A DNA stretch of 64,000 nucleotides from Treponema parvum. Lineage in GTDB: Bacteria; Spirochaetota; Spirochaetia; Treponematales; Treponemataceae. Positions 18,043 to 25,736 of the stretch are shown one piece after another. Numbering within the stretch: position 1 is the stretch's first letter; each line of letters begins with the position of its first letter. The position numbers were made by a program, and so were the translations under genes. The notes beneath the pieces were generated by a model. That model saw nothing but the letters and a program-made list of their open reading frames with translations. It made no database searches and was not told the DNA's origin. The stretch spans positions 1,860,001-1,924,000 of the forward strand of contig NZ_CP054142.1 of the NCBI RefSeq assembly GCF_017893965.1. Reading direction: 5' to 3'.

Positions 18043-19038
18043 TTATTTCATCATGTCGGAAAATTTACTTGTCAATTCTTCACGCATGTCGGCGGCTTCT
18101 TTCGCGTTATATTCGACAAGCTTGATTTTATCCAGCGACGGTAAATGTTTCGGACCGGGAATACCATCAATAACAACTCGTCGTCCGCGCGTATCGTAGA
18201 TGATTTGATACGCTTCTTTTGACGTGAGAAAATCCATAAAAAGCTCGGCGGCTTTGGGGTTCGGACCGTGATCGATGATGCCGGACGCATCGAAACGAGC
18301 GCCCGTTCCGTCGGACGGATATACGAAAGTTACAGGGTTGCCTTTTTCCATATATTTTGCAATATTTGCTTCCCCTGTGGCGGTGATAGCATATTCGCCG
18401 CGTGCAACAGCTTCAGGACCTGCCGTAGAACTCGTATTGAACACTACCGTTTGCGCTATTGTTCTTACGAAATCTTCGCCGTAGAACTTGTACCACATAT
18501 AAAGCTGTGCGTATGCCGAACCGGAAAGCGTAGGATTTGCAAGTACTATTTCGCCTTTATATTTCGGATTTATGAGATCTTTCCATGTTTTGGGATAGTC
18601 TTCCGGTTTTAACAAATTGGTATTTACCATTAAAGCTTGCAACGGCATTGAAAACCCGTAATACTTCGGCACAGCGACCGGATCCCGAACGTTCTCGCCG
18701 ATATTCGCATGATTTGCCGTTTTATACGGACGGAACAATTCATATGCCATATCGAACGATTCTCTTGCAATACCCATCAAAACGTCTCCGCTCGGACGCG
18801 GCTGTTCGGCGTTCAGCCTTGTAAGCAATTCCCCGGAACCTGCCCGTATAATGCTTGTTGAAATTTCCGGATGCAATTTCGTAAACGCTGCTACAAGAGC
18901 CTGCGCTTCGTCTTCGGAAGCGGCGCTCCACACTACAAGTTCTTTAGGCGGTTCATCAGCTTTGTCGTTTCCGCCTTTCGAAAATACTGCGCCCGATAAA
19001 AGCGTACAGGCAAGTACCGCAAATAAAATTTTTTTCAT
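18043..19038 (-). CDS. ABC importer periplasmic binding protein (Fbp/FutA-like)
   Basis: A 331-residue exported protein: signal peptide MKKILFAVLACTLLSGAVFSK, then a type II periplasmic-binding fold with ELVVWSAASEDEAQALVAAFTKLHP and IIRAGSGELLTRLNAE near residue 62, PRPSGDVLMGIARE near 80 and GFSMPLQALMVNTNLL near 120. This resembles ferric iron, phosphonate and thiamine binding proteins. The paired Tyr expected for FbpA iron binding are not obvious, so iron is tentative. The ATG at 19038 has GGAGG four bases upstream; 33 upstream codons are excluded, and the promoter lies inside them. Confidence 0.85.
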   Translation of the reverse strand: MKKILFAVLACTLLSGAVFSKGGNDKADEPPKELVVWSAASEDEAQALVAAFTKLHPEISTSIIRAGSGELLTRLNAEQPRPSGDVLMGIARESFDMAYELFRPYKTANHANIGENVRDPVAVPKYYGFSMPLQALMVNTNLLKPEDYPKTWKDLINPKYKGEIVLANPTLSGSAYAQLYMWYKFYGEDFVRTIAQTVVFNTSSTAGPEAVARGEYAITATGEANIAKYMEKGNPVTFVYPSDGTGARFDASGIIDHGPNPKAAELFMDFLTSKEAYQIIYDTRGRRVVIDGIPGPKHLPSLDKIKLVEYNAKEAADMREELTSKFSDMMK

Positions 19039-19074
19039 AAATCCTCCAAAATAATTTGTGAAAATATTAGCGTA

Positions 19075-19124
19075 ATTATAAACCAGAATTTCCCAAAGTG
19101 CAAATTTTAGTATACCCGTATACT
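19075..19124 (-). promoter_or_regulatory. promoter and palindromic operator of the Fbp-type ABC operon
   Basis: TTGCAC (19098-19103) and TATAAT (19075-19080) are 17 bases apart. Right behind the -35 lies a perfect dyad AGTATAC-CC-GTATACT (19109-19124). On the plus strand its left edge reads TTAGTATACCC (19107-19117), matching the TTAG-N-ATAC core of the feo and flavodoxin promoters. Confidence 0.65.
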
Positions 19125-19137
19125 TTTTACAATGCAC

Positions 19138-19184
19138 AAATTCAACAGTCTCCGAAACCGATATTTTGTTCGACTGTTGAATTT
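19138..19184. terminator. 13-bp inverted repeat between the chemoreceptor and ABC operon
   Basis: AAATTCAACAGTC (19138-19150) pairs perfectly with GACTGTTGAATTT (19172-19184), loop 21 bases. It ends transcription from the chemoreceptor side or insulates the ABC promoter. No long T run follows. Confidence 0.5.
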
Positions 19185-19226
19185 TAATGAGTTAAAATAT
19201 GGAGTATCTTTGACCGACAGGTCGAA

Positions 19227-19250
19227 TTTCGAGTTTAACAAAACTCGAAA
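19227..19250. terminator. hairpin just after the chemoreceptor gene
   Basis: TTTCGAGTTT (19227-19236) pairs with AAACTCGAAA (19241-19250) around an AACA loop, 28 bases beyond the chemoreceptor stop. Terminator-like, though the T run is poor. Confidence 0.5.
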
Positions 19251-19277
19251 ACGCCCCAACTAGTATGAATACAGAGT

Positions 19278-21368
19278 TTACACCCTAAACTTTCCGACTT
19301 CTGTCGCCAAACTTTGAATGCTAGTCTTATTTTTTTGAGAGATCTCGTTTACTTCCTGTACAGCGTTGTTTATCTGAATGGCCCCTGCAGCCATCTCGTT
19401 CATGCTCTCCGTGATAACCCTTGTCAGCTCTTCCAGTTTTCTCATCTCTTGAGCAACCCCTTCCCCTCCTTTAAGCATCTCCTCAGAGCCCTCTTTTACT
19501 TCTATCGTTACGGTATTTATGTTTCGGATTGCGGCAAGTATTTCTTTGCTGCCGTTTTCCTGCTCTTGCATGGCTTCCGTTACGCGGTCGCTCATTGTTT
19601 TTACCTGTTCTGCTAAGTTGAAAATAGTGTTGAACTTTTCTTCTGCAGTTTTGGATGAATCGGACAGAGCTTCTATTTCATTTGAAAGAATTTTAAGAGT
19701 GTTGGTTATCGTTTTACCGTGTTCTGCAGAATCTTCCGCGAGCTTTCTTATTTCGTCCGCGACGACGGCAAAGCCCTTACCCGCTTCGCCCGCATGAGCG
19801 GCTTCGATCGCGGCGTTCATCGCAAGCAAATTTGTCTGCGAAGCTATGTTCTGAATAACCGTGCTCGCTTCAATTAAGCTGCCCGATTCTTCGGCAATTT
19901 TTTGAGTTATGCTGTTTGAATTAATGACCGTACTTTTTCCATCGGCCGTTGCGTCTGCAAGAGTTTTAATCACGCTGTCGGTTTTTTCAAGCGTCTGCCC
20001 TATGGACGCAATGTTGCCCACCATCTGCTCGATTGCCGAAGAAGATTCCGTCACGCTCGCAGACTGATTTTCTATGCTCGAGTTCAATTGATTTATCGTG
20101 TGGACTATTTCTTCGATCGTAGCGGCGGTTTCCGTAACGCTTGCGGACTGTGTCAGAGCCTGCTGTTTTACGCCGTCAATATTAGCGTTTATTTGGTGAA
20201 CTGCGCTTGCAGTTTCGGTCATGTTGCTGGCAAGCTCGTTTCCGATCTCTTCCATAACGCTACTGTTTTGGCCTACCGCTTTAATTGATGAAGCGATCTT
20301 GGATATAGTCTGATTAAAATACTCGGCCATATCGGTGATTTCATCATTACCGGTTACGGCCAGGCGAACCGTTAAATCGCCTTCGCCCTGTGCAATATCT
20401 TTTAAGGCGCCTACGGCGACAGAGATCGGTTTGATGATAGCGCGCGCAACGAAATATATGACGGCGAGGGCGATAAATAAAACAATTGCACCGATTCCTA
20501 TCATTGAAAGACGCAGCGTGTTCACCGTTCCCATAAATTCGTCAACCGGCGCGCGGATAATAATCGACCAGTCGGTCGTCTGCATAGTCGCAAAAGAAGC
20601 TATGTAAGACTCGCCTTCGTATGTGTAATAGCCTATTTCGCTTTCATCGGTGTCCAAAACGTGTTCCAAAAAAGCGGCAGTTGAAGTAAGTGTTTCGTTA
20701 GTTCTCGCCTGTTCGATAATATTCGCTTGATTTTTAATCAGCTCGGCATCTTTGTCAGCAATAATGATACCGCTGTTACCCATTATGTAACAATTGCCCG
20801 TTTTACCGACAACGAGATCTTTAATCTGTTCTGAAAGCCAGAATCCGTCAATGTCGGCGCTCAGAACACCGATAACTTGATGATTATTGTTGTATATTGG
20901 AACGGAAATAACTTGGATAAGTTTTTGTGTCGTCTTCGAAAAAAGCGGTTCTGAAAGAAACGGTTTTCCGCTCCGCGCCGATTGGAACCACTCCCGATCG
21001 CCGACCTGGGCACTTCCGCCGATACTATGGAGCGTGCCGTCAAGCTCGCTGAAATCCAATTCCTGTATAGCCGCATTAAATGCAACCTCGTTCTGCAGCA
21101 GCCTGATTTTTTCCGCATTCGAAACGGAAGCGTCGGTGAACATAGACATACGCGCTATGCCTTCAAGGAATTGCCAAAATGCGATAATGCGACCGTCTAT
21201 TATTCTAGAAACATCGGTTGACTTGTCTACCAAGTGCGTTTCCACCTTTTCAATGACCGCTTTTCGAGCCGAAAGGACTGCAAGCAAAATTTCAAATGCC
21301 GATGCCAGAGCGATTAAAAGACCGAAGATAATGATGAGTTTGTAACGCAAGGAAAATCTCTTTTTCAT
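19278..21368 (-). CDS. methyl-accepting chemotaxis protein with dCache sensor
   Basis: A 696-residue inner-membrane chemoreceptor. TM1 is about residues 10-32, followed by a periplasmic dCache-type sensor (about 40-280; motifs [10 protein letters not shown] and [12 protein letters not shown]), TM2 near 290-312, a HAMP domain ([26 protein letters not shown]) and a long signalling coiled coil. The highly conserved tip is [36 protein letters not shown] near 490-535, where CheA/CheW bind. No CheR-tethering pentapeptide is present at the C-terminus (ends TEVGKFRV). The ATG has GGAGG seven bases upstream. It lies 43 bases downstream of the poly-C gene and is likely cotranscribed with it. Confidence 0.95.
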   Translation of the reverse strand: MKKRFSLRYKLIIIFGLLIALASAFEILLAVLSARKAVIEKVETHLVDKSTDVSRIIDGRIIAFWQFLEGIARMSMFTDASVSNAEKIRLLQNEVAFNAAIQELDFSELDGTLHSIGGSAQVGDREWFQSARSGKPFLSEPLFSKTTQKLIQVISVPIYNNNHQVIGVLSADIDGFWLSEQIKDLVVGKTGNCYIMGNSGIIIADKDAELIKNQANIIEQARTNETLTSTAAFLEHVLDTDESEIGYYTYEGESYIASFATMQTTDWSIIIRAPVDEFMGTVNTLRLSMIGIGAIVLFIALAVIYFVARAIIKPISVAVGALKDIAQGEGDLTVRLAVTGNDEITDMAEYFNQTISKIASSIKAVGQNSSVMEEIGNELASNMTETASAVHQINANIDGVKQQALTQSASVTETAATIEEIVHTINQLNSSIENQSASVTESSSAIEQMVGNIASIGQTLEKTDSVIKTLADATADGKSTVINSNSITQKIAEESGSLIEASTVIQNIASQTNLLAMNAAIEAAHAGEAGKGFAVVADEIRKLAEDSAEHGKTITNTLKILSNEIEALSDSSKTAEEKFNTIFNLAEQVKTMSDRVTEAMQEQENGSKEILAAIRNINTVTIEVKEGSEEMLKGGEGVAQEMRKLEELTRVITESMNEMAAGAIQINNAVQEVNEISQKNKTSIQSLATEVGKFRV

Positions 21369-21411
21369 ATAAAGCCTCCAAAACGAAAATTCCTATATTT
21401 GTAAGTAATTA

Positions 21412-21740
21412 TCATTTAAATTTGCATATGCATATTTCAGTTTGATCATCTGATAAGTGACGATATTGGATGGGTTTTTCTTTTGTATTTATGGTGTTTA
21501 CGGTAAAAAATTGCCGTTTGTAGATAGAAAGGCAGGAATTGATAAGATCCTTGTTTTTTAATAAAAGCTCTTGATATTTTGTTAGAAGATCGTTGTATTT
21601 ATAAATTAAGGATTTATAATTTTTTAATAAATGGGTGCAAGAGTAAATTAAATCATCATAGTTAGTTTTAGAACTGTTACCGGACTCGTTTTTTTCGGGG
21701 GGGGGGTAAATATATTACCAAGCAATTTGGAAAATTTCAA
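21412..21740 (-). CDS. phase-variable coiled-coil protein, frame OFF in this sequence
   Basis: This gene has no uninterrupted frame as sequenced. Reading minus strand from a TTG at 21740 (GGAG seven bases upstream) gives MKFSKLLGNIFTPPP and then stops after 30 residues, because the C10 run at 21706-21697 leaves the wrong frame. With 11 (or 8) C the frame continues to a TGA at 21414-21412 and gives about 109 residues. After a polar EKNESGNSSKTNY segment come six heptads with Leu/Ile pairs and Tyr/Cys at fixed places (DDLIYSC, THLLKNY, KSLIYKY, NDLLTKY, QELLLKN, KDLINSC), a strong coiled coil, then a tail with two Cys (EICICKFK). The region is AT-rich, so 94 codons without stop is unlikely by chance. 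No family is recognised and no signal peptide is clear. It is 43 bases upstream of the chemoreceptor, so slippage could also affect that gene by polarity. Confidence 0.75.
21697..21706. repeat. poly-G/poly-C tract (10 bases), probable slippage switch
   Basis: Ten consecutive G on the plus strand (C on minus), the longest homopolymer of this kind in the window. It lies inside the start of the minus-strand coiled-coil gene and codes a proline run in the ON frame. Such tracts in treponemes vary in length by slipped-strand mispairing. Confidence 0.85.
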
Positions 21741-21763
21741 TTGTATTCTCCTAATCTCACAAT

Positions 21764-21769
21764 AGTATA
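21764..21769 (-). promoter_or_regulatory. extended -10 promoter of the phase-variable gene
   Basis: TATACT preceded by TG-N (TGGTATACT) on the minus strand, about 24 bases before the TTG start. A possible weak -35 is TTTCCA 18 bases upstream. The leader would be roughly 17 bases. Confidence 0.6.
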
Positions 21770-21890
21770 CCACATAATATATGATTATGGAAAGATTTTT
21801 TTTCGTTTATGTCATAAATTAGAGATTTCTTCGCCTCAGCAGCAACACGGATTTTTTTTGCGGCAATTTTCAAATAAAGCGGCGAAGCAT

Positions 21891-21930
21891 AAAAAAAAGG
21901 GAGACCTGCGACGGTAATAGCAGATCTCCC
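21891..21930 (-). terminator. flavodoxin terminator
   Basis: On the minus strand GGGAGA-N-CTGC folds with GCAG-N-TCTCCC (plus-strand 21899-21930) and is followed by eight T. It closes the DUF3793-flavodoxin operon. The 21931-22046 stretch has only a small GCAAGT/ACTTGC dyad and no gene. Confidence 0.85.
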
Positions 21931-22046
21931 TCAAAACGCGGGAAACATTTTGACATGACTTGCAAGTAGGAGCACTTGCTGTCGACACGATCTTCAACGA
22001 AGACCGTATCTGAAAACTGTATACAAGAAACTTATCCCAAAAATTA

Positions 22047-22460
22047 TCATGCAGATGCGGCAGCCTTGCCGAAAGCACGGCAAGATTCAAGTCCGCTGTC
22101 GTCCGGAGTCAGTTGGATCTGCAAAGGCTCGCCTATTAAAACCGCACCCGCAGCTTTTACGCGATCCGCCCAGTCTCTGAGCCACTGTCCGTCGCCCCAA
22201 TCGTAAGAACCGAACAAGGCGACTTTTTTACCGGCGATCTTTCCTTCAAGGTCGCTGAAGAGAGCCTCCATGGAATCTTCAAGCACTTCGGCGCCCATAG
22301 CGGGGCTTCCGAGAATCAAAACATCGTATCCGGCGAGAGCGTCGGCGCTCGTGTCAGCCGCCGTAAAAATATCAACTACGCCTGCGCCTTCTTTTATGGC
22401 GTTTGCCATAGCTTCGGTATTCCCCGTAGTACTTGCATAAACGATAGCAACCTTACTCAT
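22047..22460 (-). CDS. short-chain flavodoxin
   Basis: A 137-residue FMN-binding electron carrier. The phosphate loop is IVYASTTGNTEAMANAI at residues 5-21, and the isoalloxazine-contacting loops GSPAMGAEVL (near 51) and GSYDWGDGQWLRDW (near 83) are intact, as in Clostridium/Megasphaera-type flavodoxins. It can replace ferredoxin when iron is scarce, fitting its promoter motif. Start at 22460 has GGAG eight bases upstream. It follows the DUF3793 gene by about 30 bases and ends in a clear terminator. Confidence 0.94.
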   Translation of the reverse strand: MSKVAIVYASTTGNTEAMANAIKEGAGVVDIFTAADTSADALAGYDVLILGSPAMGAEVLEDSMEALFSDLEGKIAGKKVALFGSYDWGDGQWLRDWADRVKAAGAVLIGEPLQIQLTPDDSGLESCRAFGKAAASA

Positions 22461-22491
22461 TCCATTTCTCCTTAAACCACAAATTCAACTA

Positions 22492-23061
22492 TTAAGCAAA
22501 TTTTAAATCCGCCGAGCGGATAACGTCTTCTATACAAAAACCTTTTACGGCCATCATCAGGCATTTTTTACGGCAACAATCGTATTGCTTAAAAACGGCC
22601 ATAGCCCTTTCCATATCGCCGTAGACCTTCCAATAGCCTGAAATCTTAAAATTCTTACCGCAGTTTTCAACAAAACCTTCGACATCCTCTAAAGGATAGC
22701 CTAAGAACACGCCGATCTCATGCGGAAAGGTTTTCCGTATTTTCAAACACAAGGATAATTGATCTATAAGGGACTCAACGCCGTCCATCTTATATCCCAA
22801 TCTCTCCATGTACTCAAAAACATCCGTATCTTTAAAAACGGTTTCCAACTCACATCGGTTGTATACAAATACAAGGAAAAAACCCGAATATCTGCATATG
22901 ATTCTGCATTCCAAACCGAAGGATGCGCACCTGTTTTTAAGGGCGGCTATGTCGTTTTCCAAATCGGGAAAATCTTTTAAAGAACAGCTTATAAGATTTG
23001 CAACCTTTATTCCCGTTAAGACGGGGCCGCAATGACATATGACTACCTGCTCTAAAGACAT
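22492..23061 (-). CDS. DUF3793-family protein
   Basis: A 189-residue cytoplasmic protein matching the DUF3793 pattern: MSLEQVVICHCGPVLTGIKVANLISC at the N-terminus with the CHCxP-like motif, RYSGFFLVFVYNR near 70, HEIGVFLGYPLEDVEGFV near 127, and a Cys-rich end QYDCCRKKCL. The family occurs beside flavodoxin genes in anaerobes, and its function is unknown; several Cys and the partner gene suggest iron or redox work. The start at 23061 matches family N-termini; the frame extends to 23088, and neither start has a strong ribosome binding site. Confidence 0.82.
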   Translation of the reverse strand: MSLEQVVICHCGPVLTGIKVANLISCSLKDFPDLENDIAALKNRCASFGLECRIICRYSGFFLVFVYNRCELETVFKDTDVFEYMERLGYKMDGVESLIDQLSLCLKIRKTFPHEIGVFLGYPLEDVEGFVENCGKNFKISGYWKVYGDMERAMAVFKQYDCCRKKCLMMAVKGFCIEDVIRSADLKFA

Positions 23062-23102
23062 CCCAACCCCATCGGCGCTGAAAAACATTCAAGCTACTAG
23101 AG

Positions 23103-23133
23103 TTAGCATACACAAACTTTAGTTAGATGTCAA
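23103..23133 (-). promoter_or_regulatory. promoter/operator of DUF3793-flavodoxin
   Basis: TTGACA (23128-23133) and TATGCT (23105-23110) with 17-base spacing. The plus-strand TTAGCATACACAAACTT covers the -10 and equals the feo operator in most positions. The rest of 23134-23347 shows a hairpin and a duplicated GCCGAACAGCCG; no gene. Confidence 0.65.
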
Positions 23134-23253
23134 TACTTTTTTGATATTTTTTTAATATTTCGGTTCAATTTTGAGATGATAAAATTTGAGCATTGAATTA
23201 AATCTTTTGTGATTTTCAGTTTTCGCCGATTTTCAGCCGCACAGCTTTTGATC

Positions 23254-23279
23254 GTCCGATGGAATTTAAAAAATCGGAC
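23254..23279. terminator. possible terminator after the DtxR-type regulator
   Basis: GTCCGAT (23254-23260) pairs with ATCGGAC (23273-23279). On the minus strand a T run lies within the loop instead of after it, so the call is weak. Confidence 0.3.
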
Positions 23280-23347
23280 ATTAATTGCCGAACAGCCGGC
23301 AATCCGTACGCGGAAAAACAACCGGCACTTGGCCGAACAGCCGCGCG

Positions 23348-23713
23348 TCACTTATTCTCTTCAAGCCATTTACGAATGCCGTTTTCAATATCACGGTCGA
23401 TAGCGTGTTCTACGCGGCAGGCATTTTCTTCCGCCTGCTCTCGGGATACGCCCGTTATTTTTACAAAAAAATCCGTGAGCATGATATGCCGGCCGTAAAC
23501 CGAGCGGGCTTTTTTTTCGCCTTCTTCCGTAAGCTTTATCATATTTCCGAGTCCAAACGTGATGTATCCACCTTCGGAAAGTATATCCATCGCACGGCTC
23601 ACGCTGGGTTTTGAGACTTTTAAATGATTTGCGATATCTACGGAACGGACAAAGCCGTTCTGCTGCTGAAGCATCAATACTGTCTCAAGATAATCTTCTC
23701 GGGATTCATACAT
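23348..23713 (-). CDS. DtxR/MntR-family metal-dependent regulator
   Basis: A 121-residue regulator. The N-terminal winged helix is typical (YESREDYLETVLMLQQQNGFVRSVDIANHLKVSKPSVSRAMDIL), with wing YITFGLGNMIKLTEEGE, and the metal/dimer domain ends in AEENACRVEHAIDRDIENGIRKWL, which keeps the Glu-x-x-x-Cys-x-x-x-Glu-His pattern. No C-terminal SH3-like domain is present, so it is MntR-like in size and not TroR/DtxR-like. It likely senses Mn(II) or Fe(II). It lies next to the flavodoxin operon whose promoter carries the shared TTAG-N-ATAC core, making it the best candidate to control the three sites. Confidence 0.9.
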   Translation of the reverse strand: MYESREDYLETVLMLQQQNGFVRSVDIANHLKVSKPSVSRAMDILSEGGYITFGLGNMIKLTEEGEKKARSVYGRHIMLTDFFVKITGVSREQAEENACRVEHAIDRDIENGIRKWLEENK

Positions 23714-23819
23714 TCAAAACTCCAATATTCGTTTTATTCTCATTAATTATATCACAATTTTTGAAAACTGCAATTTTACAGACGCATTTGGGAAGCTCGG
23801 GACAACCGATAAAACGAGC

Positions 23820-24836
23820 TTACCGCTTTAGTCCGCGTTTAAACTGAGGAATGCGGGCGCTGGCTGTCGTATTCCAACCGCTCCTGTCGCCACGTTTAAG
23901 AAAGTGATACGCAACGCCTGCGATCATCGCGCCGTTATCGCCGCAAAGTTTCAAAGGCGGAAATATACAGTTCAGCTCTTTTTTTTCCGCAAGCAAAGCG
24001 CGCAAACGCGAATTTGCGGCAACGCCGCCGCCGGCGACCACGGTAGAAATTCCCGTGTCTTCGACAGCGCGGAAAAGGCGGCTCGTTATTGTTCTGCAGG
24101 CCGTCTCTTGAAAAGCCGCACACATGTTTTCCGCCGTTTTTTCATAAGAATCGTTCCAAAACATATCGCGCTGGTGAATTACGGCGGTCTTGAGTCCGCT
24201 AAAGGAAACATCGTAGCGGTGTTCGCCCTTGTCGATTTTAGGAACGGGAAAATGCGCGGCCTCCGGAGAGCCGTTTTTTGCAAGTTTGTCTATGATAACG
24301 CCGCCGGGGTACCCAAGCCCGTAAAATTTCGCCACCTTGTCGAATGCTTCGCCCACGGAATCGTCAATCGTCGTTCCGAGAATTTCAAGTTCGTCAAAAT
24401 TTAAAACCTTACATATAATCGTATGCCCGCCGGAAACCAAAAGTCCCAAATACGGATAGTCTATTTGCTGCACAAGATGAGCCGCGTACAGGTGCCCCAG
24501 CATGTGATTTACGGCGATAAACGGTTTGCCGCTCGCCCATGCAAGGGTTTTTCCGAAGGTAAGTCCTACGAGCAGGGAGCCCATAAGGCCGGGACGATTC
24601 GTCGCCGCAACGGCGTCAATATCCGCTAAGCAAAGGTCGGCTTCTTTTAAGGCCTGCCGCACCACGGGAAGAATCCACTCGGCGTGTTTACGGCTCGCAA
24701 TTTCGGGCACAACGCCGTTATAAACCTCATGGAAGGGTATCTGCGTAGCTACCACATTGCTCAGTATTTTTTGCCCGTCTTCGACAACGGCGGCCGCCGT
24801 TTCGTCACAGGACGATTCTATTCCTAAAATTTTCAT
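23820..24836 (-). CDS. tsaD: tRNA threonylcarbamoyladenosine transferase
   Basis: A 338-residue TsaD (Kae1/Gcp) enzyme that transfers threonylcarbamoyl to A37 of ANN-decoding tRNAs. It shows GIESSCDETAAAVV at the N-terminus, the metal-binding HMLGHLYAAH near residue 110, LLVSGGHT near 133, GEAFDKVAKFYGLGYPGG near 162 and VVAGGGVAANSRLR near 267. Length is usual. It is the last gene of this minus-strand stretch before the AT-rich toxin-antitoxin island. Confidence 0.96.
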   Translation of the reverse strand: MKILGIESSCDETAAAVVEDGQKILSNVVATQIPFHEVYNGVVPEIASRKHAEWILPVVRQALKEADLCLADIDAVAATNRPGLMGSLLVGLTFGKTLAWASGKPFIAVNHMLGHLYAAHLVQQIDYPYLGLLVSGGHTIICKVLNFDELEILGTTIDDSVGEAFDKVAKFYGLGYPGGVIIDKLAKNGSPEAAHFPVPKIDKGEHRYDVSFSGLKTAVIHQRDMFWNDSYEKTAENMCAAFQETACRTITSRLFRAVEDTGISTVVAGGGVAANSRLRALLAEKKELNCIFPPLKLCGDNGAMIAGVAYHFLKRGDRSGWNTTASARIPQFKRGLKR

Positions 24837-24988
24837 ATATGTTCCATTCCTAATATTCTAACAAAATTATAAGTATTTGTATCATAAAGACTTAAACTTC
24901 AGCAGTCAACAGATAGTTTGTGAAAATCTTACCTTTTATCCGGCAATTTCAAAGGATAGATTTAGTATAGTTTTTAATGAAGGTTTAA

Positions 24989-25021
24989 ATTCAACGTCTA
25001 AAATAGCGCCGTTCAATTTAA
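24989..25021 (+). repeat. 33-base dispersed repeat, copy a
   Basis: AACGTCTAAAATAGCGCC flanked by TTC and GTTCAATTTAA; the same sequence recurs with four or five differences at 40048-40081. The copy here sits in a 231-base gene-free stretch between tsaD and yoeB. Confidence 0.6.
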
Positions 25022-25067
25022 CTTACAAACCGAATGTCAGTTTGAAGCGGGGGTCAGGCTATTTTTC

Positions 25068-25334
25068 TTATTTATGATAATGGGTACCGCACTGAACAAT
25101 ATATAATTTATTATCTTCAACTTTATATACAAGCCGGTTTGCCGTATCCATTCTTCTGCTCCAATACCCTGATAATTCATGCTTTAACGGCTCAGGTTCG
25201 CCTTTCCCTTTATCAATGCCATTTCTTTCAATATCTTTAATTAAATCATGCGTAGTTTTTATCAATTTTTGTTGATGCTTATTAAAAAGTTCACAATAAT
25301 CTTTCCATGCAATATCAGACCAAACTTTTACCAT
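25068..25334 (-). CDS. yoeB: YoeB/Txe-family toxin
   Basis: An 88-residue RelE-superfamily mRNA interferase. YoeB-type features are VWSDIAWKDYCELFNKHQQKL, IERNGIDKGKGEPEPLKHELSGYWSRRMD, NRLVYKV and the terminal YIVQCGTHYH with catalytic-type His and Arg. Such toxins bind the ribosome A site and cut mRNA. The ATG overlaps the antitoxin TGA by one base (TGATG), a sign of coupling. Confidence 0.93.
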   Translation of the reverse strand: MVKVWSDIAWKDYCELFNKHQQKLIKTTHDLIKDIERNGIDKGKGEPEPLKHELSGYWSRRMDTANRLVYKVEDNKLYIVQCGTHYHK

Positions 25335-25594
25335 CAATCAATTTCCTTCAATTCATGAATTTGACCTATTCCGTTTTCAATCTGATTTATACTTTTACGC
25401 AAATATTTCATATTTTCTTCCGAATAAATATATGGATCTTCGGATGCTTTCAGTGCAAAGGGCAGACCATTTTCCCGAATTGTTGCCTTTACAAAAGAAT
25501 TTATAGCCGAAGAAATATTGATTCCCATAGAATCACATATCCGCTCAAAACTTATTTTATCATCATATGTAATTTTTGCTGATATTGTAGTCAT
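25334..25594 (-). CDS. RelB/DinJ-family antitoxin
   Basis: An 86-residue ribbon-helix-helix antitoxin. The N-terminus (TTISAKITYDDKISFERICDSMGINISSAINSFVKATIRENGLPFAL) is the DNA-binding and dimer module, and the C-terminal half is acidic and would wrap the toxin. GAGG lies eight bases upstream of the ATG. Pairing with YoeB, not RelE or YafQ, is a common variation. Confidence 0.92.
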   Translation of the reverse strand: MTTISAKITYDDKISFERICDSMGINISSAINSFVKATIRENGLPFALKASEDPYIYSEENMKYLRKSINQIENGIGQIHELKEID

Positions 25595-25607
25595 TTTTAA
25601 TACCTCT

Positions 25608-25634
25608 TACTACATTATACTACACAAACTACTA
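25608..25634 (-). promoter_or_regulatory. toxin-antitoxin promoter with three TAGTA repeats
   Basis: Three copies of TAGTA on the minus strand (plus TACTA at 25608-12, 25618-22 and 25630-34) surround a TATAAT -10 (25614-25619). The layout suggests an antitoxin operator covering its own promoter. Confidence 0.5.
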
Positions 25635-25736
25635 AAAAACAACCTATCCTGCCTGTTAAAAATTTAATTTATTATTTTTAATATCGCTTTCAGTCAAAAA
25701 CTAATTCTCAAAATAAATAAAGTTTTTGTACAAAAC

